This document shows, one piece after another, positions 16,903 to 25,270 of a DNA stretch of 64,000 nt (its first letter is position 1; the number at the start of each line of letters is the position of its first letter). The notes under the pieces were generated by a model. It made no database searches and had not been told where the DNA came from. It worked only from the letters and a program-made list of their open reading frames with translations. Origin of the DNA: Planctomyces sp. SH-PL14 (GTDB taxonomy: Bacteria > Planctomycetota > Planctomycetia > Planctomycetales > Planctomycetaceae); the NCBI RefSeq assembly GCF_001610835.1, contig NZ_CP011270.1, forward strand, positions 4,048,001 to 4,112,000. Reading direction: 5' to 3'. Made by a program: the position numbers and the translations under genes.

Positions 16903-17964
16903 ATGATCGAAGTCCGGCCTTACGAGGGCTCCGCCGAAGACCTGTCGAACTTCGTGACCGCCACGTGGCGGCGGGACTATGCCGGGAAGATGGCCTTTCC
17001 GCTCTGGTCGGCGGAGTATCTCCGCTGGCAGCTGCGGCTCGACGAGGAGCGGTTTCGCAAGTACCAGGTCGCCGCTTATGACGGGACGCGGCTGGTCGGG
17101 ACGCTCTTGGCGGCTCCGTGTGCGTTTCAGACTCCCGAGGGGCGGGTCGCCGGGGCGCATGGGAGCTGGCTGGCGGTCGATCCGGAGTATCGCGGGCAGA
17201 AGATCGTCGGCCGGATGGCGGAGGAGCGGGTTCGCCGCGTGGCGGAGGACGGGGGGCGGCTGGTCGTCAGTTATCGCTTCTTCGGTTCGAAGCATTCGCT
17301 CGCGGAGCGGCCGCCGACCGACAAGGTCGATGGCGGAAAGACATTCATCGGGAAGCGGGGTTTCTGGGCGCGGGTTCTCGATACGCCCCGCGCGGCGCGG
17401 TGGAACGTTTTGGGGTGGGAGTCAATTCTCACACGCGTGGGGGGGCCGTTCACGCCGCATCCGCGAGTTACCACTGCCAAAGGGGTGATTCGGCCGGCTC
17501 GGGAAGAGGATATCCCGCGGTGTGTGGAGCTGATGCGGAAGATGACCTCGCGGATGAGCGTGGCGGTGGCTTGGGACGAGGAGCTGCTGCAGCATCAGCT
17601 CTTGGGGAGTCCGGTGGCTCAGACCTTGGTCACCGAAACCGAGGGGACGGTGCGGGGGTTTGTGAACTTCCATGTGTTGCCGTTCCTGGGGCGGACGGAG
17701 GAGCCGGTGGGTGTTTTCGACATCGTGTGCCTGGAGGCGGTGACGAGTCGGGATTGTGTTCCGCTGGTGAATGCGGCGCTGGCGGCGATGCGGGAGCAGG
17801 GGGGGGTGTTGGCTCTCAAGATCGGCTGTGGCGATGCGCCGTGGGGGACGCTGTTGTGGACGCATTTTGTTCCGCGGCTGCCGGATTCGTATCTCGTTTT
17901 TCAGTGGCCGCAGGCTCCGATTGGCGGCAACCTGTCGGGCCCGATGCATCTGCTCTGGCGCTGA
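16903..17964 (+). CDS. GNAT-family N-acetyltransferase
   Basis: 353 residues. The N-terminal part is a GNAT domain: MIEVRPYEGSAEDLSNFVTATW, then GTRLVGTLLAAPCAF and the acetyl-CoA loop region AVDPEYRGQKIVGRMAEERV (about 87-107). The C-terminal part starts with a second GNAT-like opening (GVIRPAREEDIPRCVELMRKM, about 195), giving a tandem GNAT layout. The substrate is unknown. Repeat copy 3 starts 3 bp after the stop codon. Confidence 0.82.
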   Translation: MIEVRPYEGSAEDLSNFVTATWRRDYAGKMAFPLWSAEYLRWQLRLDEERFRKYQVAAYDGTRLVGTLLAAPCAFQTPEGRVAGAHGSWLAVDPEYRGQKIVGRMAEERVRRVAEDGGRLVVSYRFFGSKHSLAERPPTDKVDGGKTFIGKRGFWARVLDTPRAARWNVLGWESILTRVGGPFTPHPRVTTAKGVIRPAREEDIPRCVELMRKMTSRMSVAVAWDEELLQHQLLGSPVAQTLVTETEGTVRGFVNFHVLPFLGRTEEPVGVFDIVCLEAVTSRDCVPLVNAALAAMREQGGVLALKIGCGDAPWGTLLWTHFVPRLPDSYLVFQWPQAPIGGNLSGPMHLLWR

Positions 17965-17967
17965 AGC

Positions 17968-18282
17968 GTCCTTGCCGGCACAGCGTCGATTGCTCAAACC
18001 CAACGTGCGACGGCCGCCGGGGTCAAGGGGGCCTCGCCCCCTTGCCGCCGGAGGCACTTCCATGAGGAACCGTGGTAAGCAACGGACGTCCCCTTTGTGG
18101 GACCGGCTTTCTGAGGACTCACCGCTCGCTCTGTAAGCCCAGCGGGTTGGTGACGGGCCATACGACACGGTGTTCGCGCTTGGACACGATCTCCTTCAGA
18201 CAGTGTCCGACGGCCAGGCCTCCGGCGGGCAAGAGGCATTCTGCCCCCTGCACCCCCTGACCAGGGGGACCCTGGACCCGGT
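17968..18282 (-). repeat. 0.3-kb paired-hairpin repeat, copy 3
   Basis: B end at 17968, a few bases from the stop codon of the GNAT gene that reads into it; A end at 18282. It fills most of the gap 17965-18336. On the A-to-B strand hairpin 2 has arms GCAGGGGGCA and TGCCTCTTGC, fully paired with two G-T pairs. Hairpin 1 is CCAGGG/CCCTGG with loop TCC. Confidence 0.9.
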
Positions 18283-18336
18283 GGAATTTGTCGTTCGCAA
18301 ATGTAGACTGATTGTCTGTTTCATGCGGAGAGCGAC

Positions 18337-19173
18337 ATGATCCGATACGGACTCTGCCTGGTAGCCCTCGTCCTGGCCGCACTTCAAACAGCCGCGGCCG
18401 ATGAAGACCGCGCCCCCTGGCGACGCCTCTTCGACCGCACCGCCACCGACTACCGGCTCACTCGCCCCGCCGACTCCGGCCCCGCTCCACTGAAACTCGT
18501 CGACGGAGCCACCTACACCTGGGCCCGCTCCGGACCCCACGACGGGAACTACGGCAACGTCTACGTCTGGACACACCAGGGAAACGCCGAAGCAGTCGCC
18601 TGCTTCTGGCGCTGGGTCGACGCCGACGGCCGCCCCGCCGTCGTCCACGAACTCCACTCCCTCTCGCCCACAAAACTCGAATCGTCCGGAGACGCCGCCC
18701 GCAGCTGGAAACCCAAAGGCCCCCTTGAGCGGCATCCACTCGAAGGCGCCGCGGTTCCCGCCGAGTCCGCGGTCGGCCGAATGAGCCAGATGCGGGCGCT
18801 CTGCCGCGACCTCGCCGCCCGATCCGAAGGGGCCGCCGGAGACCGGACGGAACTCCGCCTGCTCCCCCAGCCGCTCTACCGCTATCAGAGCACCAACCCG
18901 GATGTGCTCGACGGCGCCCTCTTCGCCTTCGTCTGCTCGGTCGGGACCGACCCCGAGCTCTTTCTCCAGCTCGAAGCCCTCCGCACCCCCGAAGGTCCGC
19001 GGTGGCACTACACGCTCTCGCGGTTCTCCCACATGAGCCTGTTCGTGCAGTACCGCGACCAGCCCCTCTGGCAGGCGGTCCGTGACGCGGAAAATCCGAT
19101 CTCCCACAACGCGGACCATACCTACTGGGTCTTCCACGCCCCGTTCGACCCGGCCAGCCTCCGCAGCGACTGA
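18337..19173 (+). CDS. secreted protein of unknown function
   Basis: 278 residues with a clear signal peptide (MIRYGLCLVALVLAALQTAAAD). The mature part has no motif that I recognise. It includes DGATYTWARSGPHDGNYGNVYVWTHQGNAEAVACFWRW and ALFAFVCSVGTDPELFLQLEA, suggesting a compact mixed alpha/beta domain. Close homologues probably exist in other planctomycetes, where such secreted proteins are usually hypothetical. It converges on fsr with a 22-bp gap. Confidence 0.75.
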   Translation: MIRYGLCLVALVLAALQTAAADEDRAPWRRLFDRTATDYRLTRPADSGPAPLKLVDGATYTWARSGPHDGNYGNVYVWTHQGNAEAVACFWRWVDADGRPAVVHELHSLSPTKLESSGDAARSWKPKGPLERHPLEGAAVPAESAVGRMSQMRALCRDLAARSEGAAGDRTELRLLPQPLYRYQSTNPDVLDGALFAFVCSVGTDPELFLQLEALRTPEGPRWHYTLSRFSHMSLFVQYRDQPLWQAVRDAENPISHNADHTYWVFHAPFDPASLRSD

Positions 19174-19195
19174 AGGCTGGCGAGTGGCGAACGAA

Positions 19196-20482
19196 CTACG
19201 CCGCCTTCGCGGGCCGGCCGATGTTCGGCAGGAACACGGTCAGCAGGCCGAGCAGCGGGAAGTAGCTGCAGAGACGGAACACGTACTCGATGCTCGTCCG
19301 GTCCGCGAGCTGCCCGAGGGCGCTCGCGGCGATCCCGCTGATCCCGAAGGCGAAGCCGAAGAACAGCCCCGCTACGAGGCCGACCTTCCCGGGCAGCAGC
19401 TCCTGGGCAAAGACGATGATCGCCGAGAAGGCCGAGGCCAGCAGCGCCCCGGCAATCGCGCTCAAAACGATCGTCCCATAGAACCCGGCATACGGCAGGG
19501 CCAGCGAGAACGGCGCGACGCCAAGGATGGAGACCCAGATCACAATCTTCCGTCCGAACCGGTCTCCGATCGGTCCCCCGGCGATGGTCCCGGCCGCCAC
19601 CGCGAACAGAAACACGAACAGCAGGTACTGCGACGTCTGGACCGACACGCCGAAGCGATCGATGAGATAGAACGTGTAGTAGTTCGACAGGCTGACCATG
19701 TAGAAGTACTTCGAGATGATCAGCAGAACCAGAATGACGAGCGCGAAGGCGACGCGGCCGCTCGACAGCCCCGTTCCCCCCGCGCCGGCCTTGCGGACCT
19801 TCGGCTTGAGGCGGTGCAGGTTCGCCCCGTACCAGCGTCCGACATAGCTCAGGACCAGGATCGCCGCGATGGCGATCAGCGAGAACAGCGCCAACGATCC
19901 CTGACCGCGGGGAACGACAATCGCCGCGGCCAGGAGCGGCCCCATCGCGCTGCCGAAGTTACCGCCGACCTGAAACAGCGACTGGGCAAAACCGTGCCGT
20001 CCGCCCGCCGCCATGTAGGCGAGCCGCGAGGCTTCCGGATGAAAGACCGACGAGCCGGTGCCGACGAGGGCCGCGGCCAGCAGGATCATCCCCAGCGTGT
20101 GGGCCTGCGAGAGGAGCAGGAGGCCGATCAGAGTCGAGCCCATGCCGATCGCCAGCGAGTAGGGCATCGGCCGCTTGTCCGTGTAACTCCCCACCAGCGG
20201 CTGCAGGAGCGATGACGTGCACTGAAACGTCATCGTGATGAGACCGATCTCACTGAACGTGAGCTTGTACGACTCCTTCAGGACGGGATAGATCGCGGGG
20301 AGGAGCGCCTGGAGCGTGTCGTTCAGCATGTGCGACAGGCTCAGGGCAAGGATGATCGGCATGACCGTGTCATGCGCCGCCGCGGCGGTCCCGAGCGAGG
20401 CGGCCGGATCCAGCACGGCGGGCGTGGAACCGGCAGGGGATAAAGAGGGGTCGGCGGGCGAGGCGGCGGCGGTCTGACTCAT
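19196..20482 (-). CDS. fsr: MFS exporter of the fosmidomycin-resistance (Fsr) family
   Basis: 428-residue inner-membrane carrier with twelve predicted helices. It matches the known E. coli Fsr layout closely: LSHMLNDTLQALLPAIYPVLKE, LTFSEIGLITMTFQ, GTGSSVFHPEASR, GGRHGFAQSLFQVGGNFGSA, SKYFYMVSLSNYYTFYLI and LLPGKVGLVAGLFFGFAFG. It probably exports a small toxic compound by proton antiport; the true substrate is unknown. The N terminus is 40 residues longer than usual and rich in Ala, Pro and Ser. It is divergent from another MFS gene. Confidence 0.9.
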   Translation of the reverse strand: MSQTAAASPADPSLSPAGSTPAVLDPAASLGTAAAAHDTVMPIILALSLSHMLNDTLQALLPAIYPVLKESYKLTFSEIGLITMTFQCTSSLLQPLVGSYTDKRPMPYSLAIGMGSTLIGLLLLSQAHTLGMILLAAALVGTGSSVFHPEASRLAYMAAGGRHGFAQSLFQVGGNFGSAMGPLLAAAIVVPRGQGSLALFSLIAIAAILVLSYVGRWYGANLHRLKPKVRKAGAGGTGLSSGRVAFALVILVLLIISKYFYMVSLSNYYTFYLIDRFGVSVQTSQYLLFVFLFAVAAGTIAGGPIGDRFGRKIVIWVSILGVAPFSLALPYAGFYGTIVLSAIAGALLASAFSAIIVFAQELLPGKVGLVAGLFFGFAFGISGIAASALGQLADRTSIEYVFRLCSYFPLLGLLTVFLPNIGRPAKAA

Positions 20483-20866
20483 GATTCCTTCCTGTGTCCC
20501 GCCATTGTCGCGGGAGGCGCTCCAGAAAACAGGGGAGCGATGACCCGCGTGACACCCCGGTGCGGAGAGCGGTTCGCCGACATCCCTGACTTTCTTAGCA
20601 CGCGAAGAATGCTCGCAGAATTCTTCGAAAAGTGAAGGGGAGACAACCTTTCGGGTTCGTCAGGATGGCGCACATTCGAGAGGACCGGCGGCTCAGCCCT
20701 GGACTCAAATTGCTCCCGACGGGAGACGGAAGCGGAGCGATGTCAAGAAGTTGTCACGAGCGGTTCCTCCGCCCCCCGACCGAACACATCAGTGGTTGGA
20801 CATTGATTGCCATTCCTGTTCCCATAGGGACCGCGCCGCTGGTCTGTGCTGTTCGGAATGGTGCTC
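20483..20866. promoter_or_regulatory. divergent promoter region with 8-bp palindrome
   Basis: This 384-bp gap separates two divergent MFS genes. CGAAGAAT (20603-20610) and ATTCTTCG (20620-20627) form a perfect inverted repeat with a 9-bp spacer in a locally AT-rich stretch, which would suit a repressor site. No promoter elements could be assigned with confidence. Confidence 0.35.
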
Positions 20867-22675
20867 ATGAGCTTGATGAACGACGCCCCTGCGCCCACGT
20901 GGTCGGGCGCAACCCGCGTCCGGTACGGGATTGTGGCGGTGGCGACACTGGCCGCGGTTCTCCTGTATCTGGAGCGGATCTGCCTCGCGATGGCGGGGAC
21001 GTATATCCGTGAAGACCTGCGGCTCTCGATGTCGCAGCTTGGCGTCGCCCTCTCGGTCTTTTTCTGGGCCTATGCGATCGGGCAGGTCCCGACCGGCTGG
21101 TTCAGCGACCGCTACGGGCCGCGGCGGATGATGGTGGTCTACCTCGTCGTGTGGTCGATCTTCGGGATCGTGATCGCCATGGCGACGAACTTCTGGATGC
21201 TGGTTGCGGCCCGGCTGGCCCTGGGACTGTTTCAGGCGGGGGCCTATCCCACCCTCGCGATTCTGGTGAAGCGATGGGTGCCGGTCGAAAGCCGGGGGAC
21301 GGCGAACAGCATCGTCGCTTTCGGCGGCCGCTTCGGCGGGACCGCCGCCAACCTGCTGACGGCGTTCCTGATCGTGTGGTTCGTTCCCCTCTCGGCACCG
21401 ACGGAGATCCGCGAGGCCGATGTCCTCGACCCGACAGCGCTCGTCCGTGATATCCTCAATCCGAATCCCGACGGGCCCGCCAAGGCGATCCGGCCGCTTG
21501 TCTCGGAACACCTGACCGCCGACTTCCCGCCGGGAGCCTTCGACGCGATCCGGGCGGAAGCTCCGCCGGCGGTCGCCAGCGGCCCCGTTGCCGGACAACC
21601 CGCTTCGGCATCGGCTGCTCCCTGGATCCCGAAGCCAGAGACGGTCCAGGTCGTCCTCGGGGCGATGAACCGCTTCATCGAGACGCCGTCCGATATCGAG
21701 GCGATCCCACAGGATGTCCCGCTCTCCTCGGATGCCCGGGCGATCCTCGATGTGACGCCAAGATCCCGCACGGACGAGCAGTCGCGGCGGCTGAACCGGC
21801 TGCTGCTGGAGCGGGCGTACCCCGGCGACTTCGTCCAGCTGCACGTGCAGGGCTGGCGGCCGACGCTGCTGCTGTTCGGGTTCGCCGGAATCGCCGTGGG
21901 GGCGATCTTCTGGATCTTCGTCCGCGACTGGCCGTGGGAGCACCCCGGCGTGAACGAAGAGGAGATCGAGCTGATCCGCGGGGGGAATCCCGCTGCGCAG
22001 CCCGGGGCGGCGAACAAGGCGCCGCCGGTCCCGTGGGGACTGCTGATGGCGAGTCCCAACGTCTGGTACAGCTCGGTCATGCAGTTCGGCGTGAATGTCG
22101 GCTGGACGTTCATCATCACGCTCATGCCGGAGTACCTGGCTCAGCAGTTCAACGTGCCGATCGAGCAGCGGGGGCTGATGACGTCGATGCCACTCATCGG
22201 CGGCTGCGCGGGGATGCTTCTGGGGGGCTGGCTGACCGACCGGCTGACCCGCCAGTTCGGACTCCGCTGGGGGCGAGGGGTGTTCCTCGGACCGTCGAAG
22301 CTCGTCGGGGCGGCGCTGATCTTCCTGTGCCCCTTCCTCGGGACCGCCTGGGGGGTGACCTGGGCCCTCACGGTCTTTGCCTTTACGACCGACATGGGGA
22401 TCCCGGCGACCTGGGGCTTTGCTCAGGACACGGGGGGCAAGCATGTCGGGTCGGTCCTCGGCTGGGGGAACATGTGGGGGAACATCGGGGCGGGCTTGGC
22501 TCCGCTGATCGCCGTCCAGATCCGGGAAAACTGGTCCTATGGCTGGGACGCGGTGTTCTTTGTCAACGCCGGAGCGTTTGTGCTGGCCGCCGTCTTTGGG
22601 TCCTGGATCGACTGCCGGATCCCGCTAGAACCCGAGCCGACGACCGACGAGACCCTGGAGCCGGAAGCGGCCTGA
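20867..22675 (+). CDS. MFS transporter (anion:cation symporter type) with large loop insertion
   Basis: 602-residue carrier. The N-terminal half (YLERICLAMAGTYIREDLRLS, FFWAYAIGQVPTGWFSDRYGPR) and C-terminal half (WEHPGVNEEEIELIRGG, MPLIGGCAGMLLGGWLTDRL) are typical of the ACS family, which takes up sugar acids and organic anions. Between IVWFVPLS and WRPTLLLFGFAG, where members have a few residues between helices 5 and 6, about 140 hydrophilic residues are inserted, rich in Pro and Asp. That side is expected to be periplasmic. There is no strong ribosome-binding site; ATG 20858 and GTG 20846 are other possible starts. Confidence 0.85.
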   Translation: MSLMNDAPAPTWSGATRVRYGIVAVATLAAVLLYLERICLAMAGTYIREDLRLSMSQLGVALSVFFWAYAIGQVPTGWFSDRYGPRRMMVVYLVVWSIFGIVIAMATNFWMLVAARLALGLFQAGAYPTLAILVKRWVPVESRGTANSIVAFGGRFGGTAANLLTAFLIVWFVPLSAPTEIREADVLDPTALVRDILNPNPDGPAKAIRPLVSEHLTADFPPGAFDAIRAEAPPAVASGPVAGQPASASAAPWIPKPETVQVVLGAMNRFIETPSDIEAIPQDVPLSSDARAILDVTPRSRTDEQSRRLNRLLLERAYPGDFVQLHVQGWRPTLLLFGFAGIAVGAIFWIFVRDWPWEHPGVNEEEIELIRGGNPAAQPGAANKAPPVPWGLLMASPNVWYSSVMQFGVNVGWTFIITLMPEYLAQQFNVPIEQRGLMTSMPLIGGCAGMLLGGWLTDRLTRQFGLRWGRGVFLGPSKLVGAALIFLCPFLGTAWGVTWALTVFAFTTDMGIPATWGFAQDTGGKHVGSVLGWGNMWGNIGAGLAPLIAVQIRENWSYGWDAVFFVNAGAFVLAAVFGSWIDCRIPLEPEPTTDETLEPEAA

Positions 22676-22707
22676 GGTGCGTCCGCGGCAGATGCGGGAC
22701 AGCAACC

Positions 22708-23403
22708 TTACGCGTCGCCGGATCCGCGGGCGAGCCGTGCCTCGTCGATGACGGCCTGCGGAACGCCGATGTCGATGACGCGGACCTGGCCGAGAAACTC
22801 CGCGGCGGCGGGACGGTCGAAGCCGGGTTTGCGGGCGACGAATGTGGCGGTTGCCTTCGCTCGGACACAGGCTTCGGACGGTTCGCCGGTGTCGGCATCG
22901 AGGCCTGACGGGAGATCGACCGCGAGGATCGGCTTGCCGGAGGCGTTCATGAGGCCGATGGTCGTGGCGTAGGGTTCACGGACGGAGCCGGTGGCCCCGG
23001 TTCCGAGGAGGGCGTCGACGATCCAGTCTGCGTTGCTCAGCCGCGCGGTCAGTGTTGCGGGGTTGGCGACCGGGTCGAGGACTTCGAGAGGGAGTTGCAT
23101 CGCCTGGACGATGCGGAGGTTCACGGCGGCGTCGCCGCGGATCTTGTCTGGTGAGACGACCAGGATGATCGAGACTTTTCGTCCGCGGTTCGCGAGGTGG
23201 CGGGCGATGACGAAGCCGTCGCCGCCGTTGTTGCCGGCTCCGCAGAGGATGACGATTCGCTGGCCGCAGCCCAGTTCGAGCAGCCAGTCGGTGGCGCCGC
23301 GGCCGGCGTTTTCCATGAGGACGATGCCAGGGATACCGAAGCGGTCGATGGCGATCTGGTCGACGGCGCGGACTTGGGTGCGGGTGAGGGGTGGGTTGTT
23401 CAT
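22708..23403 (-). CDS. nnrE: NAD(P)H-hydrate epimerase
   Basis: 231-residue YjeF N-terminal-type epimerase, which interconverts the R and S forms of hydrated NAD(P)H for repair. Motifs: LTRTQVRAVDQIAIDRFGIPG, VLMENAGRGATDWL, ILCGAGNNGGDGFVIARHL (nucleotide site), ADWIVDALLGTG and LAVDLPSGLDADTGEP. The dehydratase domain often fused to it (NnrD) is absent here. ATG 23403 follows GGAGACC. Repeat copy 4 lies upstream. Confidence 0.93.
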   Translation of the reverse strand: MNNPPLTRTQVRAVDQIAIDRFGIPGIVLMENAGRGATDWLLELGCGQRIVILCGAGNNGGDGFVIARHLANRGRKVSIILVVSPDKIRGDAAVNLRIVQAMQLPLEVLDPVANPATLTARLSNADWIVDALLGTGATGSVREPYATTIGLMNASGKPILAVDLPSGLDADTGEPSEACVRAKATATFVARKPGFDRPAAAEFLGQVRVIDIGVPQAVIDEARLARGSGDA

Positions 23404-23496
23404 GGAGGTCTCCTGAGCGGGGGCGTCTCCAGCATTCCTTGCGAGGCGCCGGTTCTCAAGCGACCCGTTCTCGTGGCAGCAGGATCCCTTCGTCCA

Positions 23497-23815
23497 CCGG
23501 GTCCAGGGGCACCCTGGTGGGGAGTGCAGAGGGGCAACGCCCCTTTGCCCGCCGGAGGCCCTCTCGTCGGACACTGTCTGAAGGAAATCGTGTCCAAGCG
23601 CGGACGACGTGCCGGATGCCCCCTCACCAAACCGCGGGGAGCGCGAAGCAAGCTGTGTGATTTGAGGGAGTCCTCAACGCCGTTTCCACAAAGCGGACGT
23701 CCGTTGTGTCCCACGGTTCCTCATGGAAGCGCCTCCGGCGGCAAGGGGTTGCCCCCTTGACCCCGGCTGCCGTCGCACGTTGGGTGCGAGGTGGCATAGT
23801 CGTGCCGGCAAGGAC
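23497..23815 (+). repeat. 0.3-kb paired-hairpin repeat, copy 4
   Basis: A end at 23497, B end at 23815, in the 436-bp gap between nnrE and the ligase gene; no other feature was seen there. The B end is 25 bp from the stop of the minus-strand ligase gene, which reads into it. Hairpin 3 is shortened (CAAGGGG/CCCCTTG) but paired. Confidence 0.9.
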
Positions 23816-23839
23816 GCGGTTTGAGGCAGCCACTTCGCC

Positions 23840-25195
23840 TCAAGGAACCGCCGTGGCAGCGGGCCCCTGCAACGCCTGCTCAGTAAAGAACGCCAGCGAA
23901 ATCGGGGCCCCGTAAAACCCCGTCGCCAGAACAAGCAGTGTCAGCGCCGCCGCCACCACCGTCGCCACACCCTGGTAGATCCGCGGCGGCATCTCCGGTC
24001 GCCACAGCACCGCGGCGACCATCACCGGCAACATGAAGAACATCCCCGGAAACATCCACGTGAAGTCGACGAGCTGATGAACCGCCGTCCCGGCCAACAC
24101 CGCGACCCACGCCCGCTGATCCGGTGCCGTCGCCCGCCGCGTCTGAATCGCAATGACCGCCGCCGCCGCCAGAAAGACCGCCAGTCCCACGAGACCGATC
24201 TCATAGGCGATATGGAGCGCAAAGTTGTGGGCCTCGAAGTGAACGCCACCAAACTGCGCATACCGGAACGTGAAGAGCCCATGCCCCAGCCACGGACGCT
24301 CCTGAATCCGCTCCAGTGCGTACTGGTAGATCGGGAGCCGTGACACCACGCTCTCCCAGCGGGCCAGAAGACCGACCGCGCCCACCGGAACACCGACGGC
24401 CACGATGGCGATCAGCAGCCGCCGCGGCGCGAACACCAGCAGGGCCCCCAGCAGCATGACCAGCGCCCCCCGGCTCCCCGACAGGAACAGGCCTCCACAG
24501 GAGAGCACAATGCAGACCCCGTAGAACCACCGGCCCAGCGCCCCGCGGCCAAGCCAGCGCGACATCGCCAGCGTGATCGCGATGACGGTCACCACCGCGT
24601 AGTGATTGGGATGCTCGAGAAGTCCGTAGGCCCGGTCGCCGGTCATCAACCCGTGGCGAAGGCCGACCAGAACCGCCGGGAGCGCCCCGATCAGGAAGGC
24701 GTCGGCCAGCTCGGCCAGAGTGATGCGGCGGTTCGCCAGCAGGTCATGAACGAGCAGGAACAGCAGCGAGGCAAAGCCGAGGAACCACCACGCCAGCCCC
24801 GCCTCCGCGATGCGGCCCGCGTTGGCGAAGGTCGAAGCCGCCCCCGCGGCGAGCGCCGGCAGCAGCAGGGGATCGAGCGGCGTGCGACGCCACACCGATC
24901 CGGTCGCGATCCGCGTGCTCCACCAGATCGCGCTCAGCAGACCAAGAAGGCCGAGCGTGATGCTCGCGGTGATGATGTGCGTCGCCGGACCCCAGCCCGC
25001 CGCCCAGAGCTCGATGTAGAGGAACGTCCACGAGGCAACGAAGAGCGGCAAGCCCCGGCCGATCCGCGTCAGGAGCGGGCTCGCCGGGCGGGACGCGGTC
25101 CGCGACAGGTCCGCATCCGCAGGCTCCGTCGGCGGAGGGGTCTGGCGGATCTCGGAGCTCTTCACGGGATCGGCAGACGAAACAGTTCCACGCAT
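23840..25195 (-). CDS. O-antigen ligase-like polytopic membrane protein
   Basis: 451 residues with about eleven hydrophobic helices. The Wzy_C/WaaL signature region is present: LLEHPNHYAVVTVIAITLAMSRW, FLSGSRGALVMLLGALLVFAPRR and, after a long loop, WLGHGLFTFRYAQFGGVHFEAHNFALHIAYEIG with conserved His residues. Such proteins ligate or polymerise surface glycans at the outer face of the inner membrane. It lies 75 bp downstream of a processive-type glycosyltransferase, suggesting a shared exopolysaccharide role. The first 40 residues are hydrophilic. Confidence 0.82.
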   Translation of the reverse strand: MRGTVSSADPVKSSEIRQTPPPTEPADADLSRTASRPASPLLTRIGRGLPLFVASWTFLYIELWAAGWGPATHIITASITLGLLGLLSAIWWSTRIATGSVWRRTPLDPLLLPALAAGAASTFANAGRIAEAGLAWWFLGFASLLFLLVHDLLANRRITLAELADAFLIGALPAVLVGLRHGLMTGDRAYGLLEHPNHYAVVTVIAITLAMSRWLGRGALGRWFYGVCIVLSCGGLFLSGSRGALVMLLGALLVFAPRRLLIAIVAVGVPVGAVGLLARWESVVSRLPIYQYALERIQERPWLGHGLFTFRYAQFGGVHFEAHNFALHIAYEIGLVGLAVFLAAAAVIAIQTRRATAPDQRAWVAVLAGTAVHQLVDFTWMFPGMFFMLPVMVAAVLWRPEMPPRIYQGVATVVAAALTLLVLATGFYGAPISLAFFTEQALQGPAATAVP

Positions 25196-25270
25196 GTCTT
25201 GCGGCCTCCTCAGGAGGCTCTCTCCGTCTCACGTTGTCTTGTGTCGGCCCTGCCTGACGTCGGCTCGCGA

